Program-made: the position numbers and the translations under genes
Assembly (NCBI GenBank): GCA_934149325.1
Contig: CAKPEJ010000015.1
Span: forward strand, 1-30,327
DNA: 30,327 nt
Reading direction: 5' to 3'
Origin: an uncultured Bacilli bacterium
GTDB taxonomy: Bacteria > Bacillota_I > Bacilli_A > RF39 > UBA660
In this document: in pieces, positions 8,994-16,811 of the stretch
How positions within the stretch are numbered: position 1 is the stretch's first letter
Layout: every line of letters starts with the position of its first letter
The notes under the pieces: model-generated
The model's database searches: none
The model's input: the letters and a program-made list of their open reading frames with translations, nothing else
Told to the model about the DNA's origin: nothing

Positions 8994-10745
8994 ATGAAAA
9001 AAATAAAGTCAATGATTATATCAATGTTATTAGTTATTTCAAGTTTTACATTTTTAAGTAATGTAAGTGCAATTCAAAAATATACTATGACAATTGATGG
9101 ACCAGAAAGTGCTATTAAAGGTACAAATATTACTCTAACTTTTTCAGCAAAAAACGTTAGTACTATAACAAATGGATTTGCAGGATATGAAGGTACAATA
9201 AATTATGATTCATCAAAATTAGAATTTGTGAGTGTAACAAGTTCTATAACAGGATGGCCAATATATTCAAGTAAAAAGGAAAACAAAATAAGATTTATAG
9301 GTTATGATGATTCAGCTGTTGGAACAAATAAAGATGTTAATATTTTTAAAGCAGTATTTAAAGTTTTAAATTCAGCAGCTGGAGATACTACAATAACTGT
9401 GGGTGATATAAAGGGTTCAACAGGATCAGGAGAAAATATATTAGCTGATAATGTATCAAAAACATTTTCAATAAAGGAATCCCAAGTCTCTAAATCAAGT
9501 GATTCAAGTTTATCTTCACTAGGAGTTACAGGTTATACTTTGAGCCCTTCATTTAATCCATCTAATACATCATATAAAATTACTGTACCAAATACAGTAA
9601 CAAAGGTATCAGTATCTGCTAGACAAAATGATCCTAAAGCAACAATTTCAATCTCAGGTAACGAAGGTTTATCAGTTGGAAAAAATAATATATTTGTTGA
9701 AGTAAGAGCAGAAGATGGAAGTAAAAAAATATATACAATTGAAGTTACTAGAGAAGCTAAAAAGACAAATGTTATTCGTCCTACAGATACAAAAACAAAA
9801 TCAAATAATAATCTTTTAAAATCAATTAGTGGTATTGATGGTCTTAACTTTGATCCAAATAAAACTGAATATAACGTTTCATTACCATTTGATGTTTCAA
9901 ATTTAAATATAGGAGCTACTGCTCAAGATAAAAATGCAAAAATAGTAATATCACCTGCCACTATATCAAATTTAAAAGTAGGTGTTAATACCGCTGTAAC
10001 TATTACAGTAACCGCAGAAGATTCATCAGTTAGAGTTTATACAATTAATTTAAAAAGAAGCCAATATAAAAGTGAAACTGATTTAAAAGAATTAATAGTA
10101 AATAATAAAAATTTAATGAAAGAAAAAAGTGATGATGATTCATATGAAATAACAATTCCTGGTGATGTAAAAAAATTAGATATAAGTGTAATTCCAAAAA
10201 GTAAGGATTCAACAGTAAAAATTAAGGGGAATAAAAATTTAAAAGTTGGAAATAATACAGTTATAGTAGAGGTAACTGATAAAAATGGTTTTACTAAGAG
10301 TTATACTATTAAAGTAGAAAAGAAGCCAACAAGTGATTTCCTTTATTTTATAAATAGTTATTGGTTTATAATATTCTTGTTACCTTTATTACTTATATTA
10401 TTCTTGATATATTTATATAGAAAAAATAAAAAATTAATTGAAAAATTAGATCAAGAGGAAGCAGAATATATAAATACAAAACCATTAAATTATGATTCAA
10501 ATACTATTGGTTATATTGACAATAAAGATGATATATTATATAATTCTAGTAGCAACATAGTGAATACTACATATGTACCAACTTATGATAGAAGTTCAGA
10601 TGATTTAAATGATTTAAACAAGATATTTAGTGATGATTCTGTATCTGAGGTAGAGAAAGAAGTAAAAATAGTTAAGAATGAAATGCATGGGTCTGAAAAT
10701 TATGAGAAAGAATATAAAATAAGTGAAAAATATAGAAAGAAGTGA
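8994..10745 (+). CDS. Membrane-anchored cohesin protein with three cadherin-like repeats
   Basis: I choose the ATG at 8994, which gives a clean signal peptide (MKKIKSMIISMLL...SNVSA) and has GGTGAG four bases upstream. An in-frame GTG at 8985 would add three residues. The mature protein starts with a cohesin domain (residues about 28-155: YDSSKLEFVSV, FKAVFKVLNSAAGDTTI). Three repeats of the same cadherin-like type as the upstream protein follow (about 165-445), then one membrane segment (about 452-475, YWFIIFLLPLLLILFLIYLY), a basic stop-transfer and a cytoplasmic tail of about 105 acidic, Asn/Asp/Ser-rich residues. The cohesin would be displayed outside on a short stalk. The Shine-Dalgarno lies inside the end of the giant gene, so translation is likely coupled. 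It probably docks the dockerin of that protein. The cytoplasmic tail is unusual for a plain anchor and has no recognised motif. Confidence 0.85.
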   Translation: MKKIKSMIISMLLVISSFTFLSNVSAIQKYTMTIDGPESAIKGTNITLTFSAKNVSTITNGFAGYEGTINYDSSKLEFVSVTSSITGWPIYSSKKENKIRFIGYDDSAVGTNKDVNIFKAVFKVLNSAAGDTTITVGDIKGSTGSGENILADNVSKTFSIKESQVSKSSDSSLSSLGVTGYTLSPSFNPSNTSYKITVPNTVTKVSVSARQNDPKATISISGNEGLSVGKNNIFVEVRAEDGSKKIYTIEVTREAKKTNVIRPTDTKTKSNNNLLKSISGIDGLNFDPNKTEYNVSLPFDVSNLNIGATAQDKNAKIVISPATISNLKVGVNTAVTITVTAEDSSVRVYTINLKRSQYKSETDLKELIVNNKNLMKEKSDDDSYEITIPGDVKKLDISVIPKSKDSTVKIKGNKNLKVGNNTVIVEVTDKNGFTKSYTIKVEKKPTSDFLYFINSYWFIIFLLPLLLILFLIYLYRKNKKLIEKLDQEEAEYINTKPLNYDSNTIGYIDNKDDILYNSSSNIVNTTYVPTYDRSSDDLNDLNKIFSDDSVSEVEKEVKIVKNEMHGSENYEKEYKISEKYRKK

Positions 10746-10749
10746 TACT

Positions 10750-11262
10750 ATGGCAAAAAAAGAAGAAATAAAAAATGTAGAAAAAGTTGAAAATAAAAAG
10801 GAAACTAAAAAAATGACAAAGAAAGATCAAAATAAAGAAATAGTTAAAACAGTTTCAATAGGAGCTGGCTTAATAATAGTAATAACAATTATATTCATTC
10901 TTACTAAAACAGTTGGAACTTCATTAGAAGATCAATTAAATAAAAGTCTTCAAAAAATGGGTGAAGAATTTTATACAGATTTCTACTATACAGAAATATC
11001 AAAAAATAAATCATCTGCAGAAGTTTCTGAATTTTTAGAAAAATTTAGTGATGTAGGTATTAAAGTAAATTTAGATAATTTATCTAGATATAAAGATGGA
11101 AAAAATAAAGATGAAATTGCTAAATTCAAAAATAAAGAAGGAAAAAAATGTAGTACAACAAATACTAAAGCTGTAATATATCCAAAAAAACCATATGGTA
11201 AAAAAGATTATACAGTAAAAGTTGAATTAGATTGCGGATTTGATTCAGAAACAAATAAATAG
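10750..11262 (+). CDS. Single-pass membrane protein of unknown function in the cohesin/dockerin operon
   Basis: From ATG 10750 the protein has 170 residues. A strongly basic/acidic cytoplasmic N-terminus (residues 1-34, Lys/Glu-rich) precedes one membrane helix (about 35-56, GLIIVITIIFIL). An external domain of about 110 residues follows, with two cysteines (134 and 162) that could form a disulfide. An in-frame GTG at 10723 lies inside the upstream gene and has no good ribosome site, so I prefer the ATG, 4 bp after the upstream stop with a weak AAGAAGTGAT. I recognise no family. The topology is type-II or pilin-like but there is no prepilin motif. It is the last gene before a terminator, so it probably belongs functionally with the surface fibre proteins. 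That role is inference from position only. Confidence 0.75.
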   Translation: MAKKEEIKNVEKVENKKETKKMTKKDQNKEIVKTVSIGAGLIIVITIIFILTKTVGTSLEDQLNKSLQKMGEEFYTDFYYTEISKNKSSAEVSEFLEKFSDVGIKVNLDNLSRYKDGKNKDEIAKFKNKEGKKCSTTNTKAVIYPKKPYGKKDYTVKVELDCGFDSETNK

Positions 11263-11282
11263 CCTAATTTAGGCTTTTTTTT
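11261..11282 (+). terminator. Rho-independent terminator of the surface operon
   Basis: AGCCTA (11261-11266) pairs with TAGGCT (11270-11275) and is followed by a T run. The hairpin starts at the second base of the TAG stop codon of the preceding gene. Confidence 0.85.
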
Positions 11283-11290
11283 ATTTTATA

Positions 11291-11299
11291 TGTTATAAT
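11291..11299 (+). promoter_or_regulatory. Extended -10 promoter for the CmpB-like/Mbeg1-like pair
   Basis: TGTTATAAT, an extended -10 with a perfect TATAAT (11294-11299), lies just after the terminator and gives a very short leader. TAGGTGGT (11305-11312) is the ribosome site for ATG 11316. Confidence 0.6.
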
Positions 11300-11315
11300 T
11301 GTTGTAGGTGGTAGT

Positions 11316-11831
11316 ATGACATCTTTAAAAAGAGAAGAAAACTATAATTATTATTTATTTTTGTTCTTTTTTGTATCAATATTCGCATGCTTTTTAGAAT
11401 TTTTATATTCGTTATTTTTGAGAAACAAAATTGTAAAGCCTGGAGTATTGTTTGGTTTATGGTGTCCTATATATGGAGTTACTGCTCTAATATTATCATT
11501 AACAGTAAATAAAAAAAATAAAAAAATTTATAATTTATTTTCAATCTTTTTAGTCGCAACTATAGTTGAATATATTGGTTCATATATTTCTAGTGAATTT
11601 TTTCATTATTATATTTGGGATTATAGTAACTATTCATTTAATATTAATGGTAGAGTTTGTTTACAAATGACAATGTGTTTTACTATGATGGGATATTTTC
11701 AAATATACAAAATAGAACCACTCATAAAAAAATTATATTATAAAATAGGTAGAAGAGTTAATTTTATTAATTTTCAATTATTATTTTTGTTTTTATTAGA
11801 TATATTTTTAAAAATAATAAGTAAAAAGTAG
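11316..11831 (+). CDS. Putative ABC transporter permease-like membrane protein (CmpB family, PF06541-like)
   Basis: The 171-residue polytopic protein has the hallmarks of the ABC_trans_CmpB family. These are a first membrane helix, then PGVLFGLWCPIYGVTALIL, a helix with EYIGSYISSEFFHYYIWDYS, and the FNINGRVCLQ motif, with hydrophobic segments between. Despite the family name a transport function is not demonstrated. No ATPase is adjacent here. The next gene starts 9 bp downstream, so the two are co-transcribed. The C-terminus has one extra hydrophobic segment (LLFLFLLDIFLKII). Confidence 0.8.
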   Translation: MTSLKREENYNYYLFLFFFVSIFACFLEFLYSLFLRNKIVKPGVLFGLWCPIYGVTALILSLTVNKKNKKIYNLFSIFLVATIVEYIGSYISSEFFHYYIWDYSNYSFNINGRVCLQMTMCFTMMGYFQIYKIEPLIKKLYYKIGRRVNFINFQLLFLFLLDIFLKIISKK

Positions 11832-11839
11832 GAGGAATT

Positions 11840-12907
11840 ATGGCAAATATTATAAGTTATATATTAAATTATAAGGATAAGACATTTAAAGAAGAACCAT
11901 TTAATGAAGTTGATAATGTTATTTTTTCTTCGATTATATATTTGAATTTTTTAAATATAGTTTCAAATAAAAGAGAATATATATCTTTATATGAAGCAGG
12001 AAATATATTTCTTAAGAATAATACTTATAAAGAAATATCAAAGCTTGGAATTGCTCAAAAAGATTCATATAAAATATTAAAAAATATATATGATTCAACT
12101 AGATATAAAGATGTTTTAATGTATAATTATGTATACGAAAATGATATTAATAAACAGTTTGGCGCAATAACCTTTAAATTTGATAACAAAATTGTTGTAT
12201 CATTTGAAGGGACTGATGGACTTCTTAGTGGATGGAAAGAAGATTTCGAGCTTTCATATATGTTTCCAGTACCAGCACAACAATGTGCGATTGACTATTT
12301 AAATAATAATATTAAATTTTTGGATAGAAATGTAATTGTAGTCGGACATTCAAAGGGTGGGAATTTAGCTTTAATATCGTCAATGTATACTAAACCATTT
12401 ATAAGAAGAAAAATAAAAAAAATTTACAGTAACGATGGACCTGGTGTTAGAAAAGCTCAAATAGAATCTAAAGAATATAAAAAAATAAAGGATAGATATA
12501 TACATCTTATTCCAAATTATAGTTATATTGGAATACTTCTTAGAAATGATGAATATAAAGTTATTAAATCAAAAAGGAAAGATGTAATGTCTCATTCTGT
12601 TATGTCATGGCAAGTCGAAAATACTTCTTTTATTGAATCTGAGTTAAGTAATATAAGTAAAAGATTAGAAAACAGTGTTATTATGTGGCTTGACGCACAT
12701 GATGATGAAAAAAGAGAAAAAATGATATCCACTGTTTTTAAAATATTTGAAGATTGTGACATATATGAGCTTGATGATTTTAAAAATATAAATAAAACTT
12801 TAAATGTATTAAAAAAATTAAAAATGGTTGACCAAGAAACAAAAGATTTAATAACAAATTTTATACAATTTAATGTACAAAATATATTAGATATTAATAA
12901 AAAATAA
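11840..12907 (+). CDS. Mbeg1-like / DUF2974 alpha/beta-hydrolase family protein
   Basis: The 355-residue protein resembles the Mbeg1-like family (DUF2974, PF11187), which has a lipase-type alpha/beta-hydrolase core. Visible features are VSFEGTDGLLSGWKEDFELSY (residues about 117-137), where FEGTD resembles the FRGTD of class 3 lipases. The nucleophile elbow is VVGHSKGGNLAL with Ser171, and YSNDGPG follows the elbow. HDDEKREK near residue 290 may hold the catalytic His. No signal peptide is present, so it is predicted intracellular. Substrate unknown; lipid or peptide ester hydrolysis is plausible. A good AGGAGG precedes the ATG. It is the second gene of a two-gene unit with the CmpB-like protein. 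Confidence 0.8.
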   Translation: MANIISYILNYKDKTFKEEPFNEVDNVIFSSIIYLNFLNIVSNKREYISLYEAGNIFLKNNTYKEISKLGIAQKDSYKILKNIYDSTRYKDVLMYNYVYENDINKQFGAITFKFDNKIVVSFEGTDGLLSGWKEDFELSYMFPVPAQQCAIDYLNNNIKFLDRNVIVVGHSKGGNLALISSMYTKPFIRRKIKKIYSNDGPGVRKAQIESKEYKKIKDRYIHLIPNYSYIGILLRNDEYKVIKSKRKDVMSHSVMSWQVENTSFIESELSNISKRLENSVIMWLDAHDDEKREKMISTVFKIFEDCDIYELDDFKNINKTLNVLKKLKMVDQETKDLITNFIQFNVQNILDINKK

Positions 12908-12930
12908 AGCTCCCTTATTAGGAAGCTTTT
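12906..12930. terminator. Bidirectional terminator between the hydrolase and tetR genes
   Basis: The stem AAAGCT / AGCTTT (12906-12911, 12924-12929) extends inward by three more pairs around one mismatch, with loop TATT. It lies between two convergent genes and overlaps the 3' end of the minus-strand gene. Confidence 0.7.
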
Positions 12931-13523
12931 AATATGTTTAAAATAATTTTGATTACCTCTTTTTTCATAATGTCATAATTAAGTTTTTTATGATTATGAT
13001 ATACAATTTCATGACATAAGTTATCAACTATACCAATGATTATATGAACCTTTTCTTCTTCATTTTCAAGTATTATATTGTTTTTTTTTAGTAAAGATAC
13101 AATTTTTTCTGTCATTTCTATTTCAGATTCTTTAAATATGTTAGATATATCTTCATCTAAATGACTCATGGCCATTAATTCTTCATGAGCCTTTTTTGAT
13201 ATAGTATGTTTAGTGATAAATTTATCAATAACATCTTCAATTATTTTATCTAAATTATTAATGTCCATACTTTTTTCTTCAAGTATATTTATCATTGGAT
13301 AAAGAATGCTGTCAGAATAATTTTTTACACCTTCTAAAAATATATCTTTTTTGTCATTAAAATATTGATATATTATTCCTGTAGAGACATCTGCGTATTT
13401 AGCTATTTCTGTAGTATTTGTATTGTAATAACCTTTTTCACACATTAATTTGAATCCTTTTTCAATGATTTTATTTCTTTTTTCTATAGATCTTTTTTGT
13501 GTAGGAATTCTTGTTTCCGTCAT
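12918..13523 (-). CDS. TetR family transcriptional regulator of the adjacent ABC exporter
   Basis: The start is set at the ATG of 13521-13523 (AAGGATT upstream), giving 201 residues. An upstream in-frame TTG at 13556 overlaps the promoter -10 and is unlikely. The N-terminal helix-turn-helix is clear: KRNKIIEKGFKLMCEKGYY, TNTTEIAKYADVSTGIIYQYF, then NDKKDIF, typical of TetR/AcrR. The C-terminal ligand domain is helical and variable. It is divergent from an ABC exporter. Two near-identical palindromes in the shared intergenic region (13580-13599, 13642-13661) are the probable operators, so it likely represses both the exporter and itself until a drug or peptide binds. A run of nine A in its coding strand (13081-13089 as T on the plus strand) is a possible slippage site. 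Confidence 0.88.
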   Translation of the reverse strand: MTETRIPTQKRSIEKRNKIIEKGFKLMCEKGYYNTNTTEIAKYADVSTGIIYQYFNDKKDIFLEGVKNYSDSILYPMINILEEKSMDINNLDKIIEDVIDKFITKHTISKKAHEELMAMSHLDEDISNIFKESEIEMTEKIVSLLKKNNIILENEEEKVHIIIGIVDNLCHEIVYHNHKKLNYDIMKKEVIKIILNILKAS

Positions 13524-13547
13524 AAAAATCAATCCTTTCTTAATTAA

Positions 13548-13576
13548 ATTATACAATTAAAAAATAAAAAAGTAAA
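13548..13576 (-). promoter_or_regulatory. Promoter of tetR
   Basis: On the minus strand TTTACT (13571-13576) and perfect TATAAT (13548-13553) are separated by 17 bp. The first palindromic operator lies immediately upstream of its -35. Confidence 0.65.
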
Positions 13577-13579
13577 TAA

Positions 13580-13599
13580 ATATGAGAAATTATTCATAT
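13580..13599. promoter_or_regulatory. Operator 1 for the TetR regulator
   Basis: The imperfect palindrome ATATGAGAAATTATTCATAT (arms ATATGA/TCATAT, centre AATT) lies between the two divergent -35 boxes. The same word, with one change over 21 bp, recurs at 13643-13663. Binding by the adjacent TetR protein is inferred from position and symmetry. Confidence 0.65.
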
Positions 13600-13603
13600 T
13601 TTA

Positions 13604-13632
13604 TTGACTACGAAAATAAATAGAAGTATAAT
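13604..13632 (+). promoter_or_regulatory. Promoter of the ABC exporter operon
   Basis: TTGACT (13604-13609) and TATAAT (13627-13632), 17 bp apart, form a near-consensus strong promoter. It is flanked on both sides by the palindromic operators, so strength plus tight repression is expected. Confidence 0.8.
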
Positions 13633-13641
13633 CAATATGAA

Positions 13642-13661
13642 ATGTGAGAAATTATTCATAT
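13642..13661. promoter_or_regulatory. Operator 2 for the TetR regulator
   Basis: This second copy (ATGTGAGAAATTATTCATAT) sits 62 bp after the first, between the -10 and the AGAGGAGGAG ribosome site of the ABC operon. Bound protein here would block initiation or early elongation. Confidence 0.65.
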
Positions 13662-13675
13662 TTAGAGGAGGAGTT

Positions 13676-14386
13676 ATGAAAAATTTTATAGAGTTTAAAG
13701 ATGTAACTAAAAGTTACAATATTGGTGATAAGAATTATAAAGCACTTAATGATGTAAGCTTTTCACTACCAAAAGGTGAATTTGTTTGTATATTAGGTCC
13801 ATCAGGAGCAGGTAAGTCAACACTTTTAAATTTACTTGGAGGTATGGATACAGTAACTGATGGAGAAATCATTATTGATGGGGAAAATATATCAGAAAAA
13901 ACTGATAAAGAATTAACAAATTTTAGAGCAGAAAATGTAGGATTTATATTTCAATTTTATAATATACTTCCAACACTTACTGTACTTGAAAATGTTGAGA
14001 TAGTAAAAGATATTGTTAAAAAGCCAAAATCTGCTAAAAACATATTAAAAGAAGTTGGTCTTATAGAACATATAAATAAATTCCCAAATCAATTATCAGG
14101 TGGAGAACAACAAAGAGTATCAATTGCAAGGGCAATAGCTAAAAATCCAAAATTACTTTTATGTGATGAACCAACAGGAGCGCTTGATTCAAAAACAGGT
14201 GTGGAAGTATTAAAATTGCTTAAAAAACAATGTGATGCGAATAATGGTAATAACACTGTTGTTATAGTTACTCATAATGCATTAATCGCAGAAGTTGCAG
14301 ATAGAGTTATAAGACTAAAAAATGGCCAAATAGAAAGTAATGAAGTAAATAAACATCTTAAAAATATTGATGAGGTAGAGTGGTAA
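13676..14386 (+). CDS. ABC transporter ATP-binding protein (MacB/LolD type)
   Basis: The ATG at 13676 follows AGAGGAGGAG. A longer in-frame TTG at 13604 is the first base of the -35 box and cannot be the start. The 236-residue protein has Walker A GPSGAGKST (41-49), a Q-loop at VGFIFQFYN, signature LSGGEQQR (140-147), Walker B LLLCDEPTGALD with catalytic Glu165, and an H-loop in VTHNAL. The LSGGEQQRVSIARAI plus DEPTGALD combination is typical of the MacB/LolD/SalX class that pairs with FtsX-type permeases. The permease gene starts 1 bp after its stop. Expected role: energising export or extraction of a hydrophobic drug, peptide or lipid from the membrane. Confidence 0.95.
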   Translation: MKNFIEFKDVTKSYNIGDKNYKALNDVSFSLPKGEFVCILGPSGAGKSTLLNLLGGMDTVTDGEIIIDGENISEKTDKELTNFRAENVGFIFQFYNILPTLTVLENVEIVKDIVKKPKSAKNILKEVGLIEHINKFPNQLSGGEQQRVSIARAIAKNPKLLLCDEPTGALDSKTGVEVLKLLKKQCDANNGNNTVVIVTHNALIAEVADRVIRLKNGQIESNEVNKHLKNIDEVEW

Positions 14387-14387
14387 T

Positions 14388-16760
14388 ATGCTTAAGAAGA
14401 AAATGTTTCGTGATATAAAACAAAATTTATCACAATTTATTACAATATTCTTAATGGTATTAATTGGAGTAATGGTTTATGTTGGTATAAATGCATATAT
14501 GGATGGTATGATTCAAACTGCCGATATATTTTATTCAAAAAATAATCTTCAAGATTTAAATGTAATGGGTAATTTAACAAATAAAGATTTAGAAAAAATT
14601 AAATCATTAGATAATGTAAAAGATGCAGAAAAGAAACTTGTTGTAACGGGTATAGACAAGGATGATAAGGATAAAACATATTTAATGAGTTTTATTGATG
14701 AAAATAACATATCAAAATTTTATGTAGTAGATGGTGAAAAATTTGATGTAAATAAAAAAGGTGTATGGGTTGATAACTTTTATGCAGAAGAAAATAATTT
14801 AAAATTAGGTGATACTATAAAAGTTAAATATGATACTTTTACATTAGAAGAAAAAATATTAGGTTTTATAAATGTTCCAGATCATATTTATGATGTTAAA
14901 GATGAATCAGAACTAGTTCCTAATAGAAAAACATTTGGATTTATATATTTATCAGTAAATGAAATACCAGAAAATTATATTAAAAATCTTGTTATGAAAG
15001 AAATGAAAATAAATGATGAAGCAATGTTTGATAAATATGTAACTAATTTTAATTATAAAGAATATATTCCATATAACTATATTATGGTAGATGTTAATAA
15101 AAAGAAAAATGTGAGAGTTGTTAAAAGTGATATTGAAAAAACGATAAAAAATGCTAGAGCAATTTTAAAAATTGAAGATACAACTTCATATTTAAGATAT
15201 CAAGGTGAGATTGATGAAGGTGCTTCTTATGTAGGAATTTTCTCAGGATTATTCTTATTTATCGCAATGCTTTCTGTTATTACAACAATGACTAGAGTTG
15301 TAAAAAAACAAAAACTTCAAATTGGTACGATGAAAGCACTTGGAATAAAAAATTCAAAAATAATAATGCACTATATTGGGTATGGATTTTGGGTATCATT
15401 AGTTGCGTCAATTTTTGGAATTATACTAGGTAAGTATTTTATAGGAACAATATTCTTAAATATGGAAATGGATTTCTTTGAACTTCCAAATGGAGTTCCT
15501 GTGGTAACTTCAAAAAATTATATTATGGCTGTTGTTGTCGTATTAGTTGTTTCATTTATAACTTATTTAACTTGCAGAAAAGAACTTTCAAAAAAGCCAT
15601 CTGAATCACTTAGAAATGAAATACCTAAAGTAAAAGAAGGTAGTTTAAATATTTCTACAAAAGGTATATTAAAAAAACTAAGTTTTTCTAGTAAATGGAA
15701 TTTAAGAGATATTCTTAGAAATAAATTTAGAACAGTAACCGCAGTAGTTGGTATTGTTGGATGTTGCACTTTAATTGTGTGTGCATTTGGTATGCTTAAT
15801 AGTATGAATCATTTTATAAAATTACAATTTGAAGATTTATATAATTTTGATTATAAACTTACATTAAAAGAAAATTTAAAAGATGAAGATATTAAAGTGT
15901 TAACAGATAAGTATGGTAATTATACTAGTGAAACGTTAGGTATTGAAATAAAGAATGGAAAAGATAAGGAAGCTAATACTTTATTTGTTACTGATGCAAA
16001 AAATTTAGTAAGATTTCAAGATGATAAAAGTAAATTTATAAAACTTGATAAAGATGATGGTGTTTATGTTACTTATAAACTTGCTAAAAATAAAGGTTAT
16101 AAATTAGGCGATAAAATTAAGTGGTACGTATATGGAAAAGATGAATATTATGAATCTAAAATAGTAGGATTTAATAAAGACCCACAAGTTCAAAATGTTA
16201 CAGCAACAAGAAAATATATTGAAAGTTTAGGTATTAATTATAAACCTGATTCATTGTATTCAAATGATGATTTAAAAGATGTTAAAGATATTAAAAATGT
16301 ATCTGTAGTTCAAGATATTAATGAACTTGAAGAAAGTATGTCATCAATGCTTGAAATGATGAAAACTATGATAATTTTAATAATTGTTTTTGCTGCATTT
16401 CTTGGTGCAATCATTATATATAATATGGGAATTTTATCTTATAGTGAAAAACAATATCAATTTTCAACTCTAAAAGTACTTGGTTTTAGTGATAAGAAAA
16501 TCAAAAAAATATTTGTAGAACAAAATACATGGCTTACAGTTTTATCAATAATAATAGGTTTACCAGTAGGATATTATTTAACATCATGGATATTTAAAGT
16601 TGTAATTGCAGACAATTATGATTTTAATGCATATATAAATTTAAGTACATATTTAATTGCTGCTCTTGGAACATTTATATTATCAATATTGGTATCTAAA
16701 TTACTAGCTAAAAAAGTTAATAAAATTGATATGGTAAGTAGTTTAAAAGCTAATGAATAA
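14388..16760 (+). CDS. FtsX-type ABC transporter permease
   Basis: The 790-residue protein has the tandem FtsX layout. A first membrane helix (about 15-36) is followed by an external domain of about 230 residues and a group of three helices (about 282-395). A second copy follows: one helix at about 455-475, an external domain and three C-terminal helices (about 662-785). Cytoplasmic motifs after the external domains (KQKLQIGTMKALGIKNSKI and EKQYQFSTLKVLGFSDKKI) are the characteristic coupling segments of FtsX domains. The size fits Gram-positive single-chain permeases of the macrolide/antimicrobial-peptide exporter type, so two ATPases would pair with one permease. GAGTGGTAAT precedes the ATG. 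Substrate cannot be told. Confidence 0.92.
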   Translation: MLKKKMFRDIKQNLSQFITIFLMVLIGVMVYVGINAYMDGMIQTADIFYSKNNLQDLNVMGNLTNKDLEKIKSLDNVKDAEKKLVVTGIDKDDKDKTYLMSFIDENNISKFYVVDGEKFDVNKKGVWVDNFYAEENNLKLGDTIKVKYDTFTLEEKILGFINVPDHIYDVKDESELVPNRKTFGFIYLSVNEIPENYIKNLVMKEMKINDEAMFDKYVTNFNYKEYIPYNYIMVDVNKKKNVRVVKSDIEKTIKNARAILKIEDTTSYLRYQGEIDEGASYVGIFSGLFLFIAMLSVITTMTRVVKKQKLQIGTMKALGIKNSKIIMHYIGYGFWVSLVASIFGIILGKYFIGTIFLNMEMDFFELPNGVPVVTSKNYIMAVVVVLVVSFITYLTCRKELSKKPSESLRNEIPKVKEGSLNISTKGILKKLSFSSKWNLRDILRNKFRTVTAVVGIVGCCTLIVCAFGMLNSMNHFIKLQFEDLYNFDYKLTLKENLKDEDIKVLTDKYGNYTSETLGIEIKNGKDKEANTLFVTDAKNLVRFQDDKSKFIKLDKDDGVYVTYKLAKNKGYKLGDKIKWYVYGKDEYYESKIVGFNKDPQVQNVTATRKYIESLGINYKPDSLYSNDDLKDVKDIKNVSVVQDINELEESMSSMLEMMKTMIILIIVFAAFLGAIIIYNMGILSYSEKQYQFSTLKVLGFSDKKIKKIFVEQNTWLTVLSIIIGLPVGYYLTSWIFKVVIADNYDFNAYINLSTYLIAALGTFILSILVSKLLAKKVNKIDMVSSLKANE

Positions 16761-16786
16761 TAAATATTTAAAAAATAATTTATACG

Positions 16787-16795
16787 TGTTATAAT
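16787..16795 (+). promoter_or_regulatory. Extended -10 promoter of the HD-domain gene
   Basis: TGTTATAAT (TATAAT at 16790-16795) would start transcription near 16802. This rules out the in-frame ATG at 16794, which overlaps the -10, and supports the ATG at 16812 with GGTGA before it. Confidence 0.5.
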
Positions 16796-16811
16796 GTTTA
16801 TGGTGAACGAA

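Noticed and set aside
13604..13675. N-terminal extension of the ABC ATPase from a TTG at 13604
   Set aside because: The TTG is the first part of the -35 box and the extension contains the -10 and operator 2; the ATG at 13676 has a strong ribosome site.
15563..15769. Antisense open frame inside the ABC permease
   Set aside because: Shadow frame, no start signals or family resemblance.
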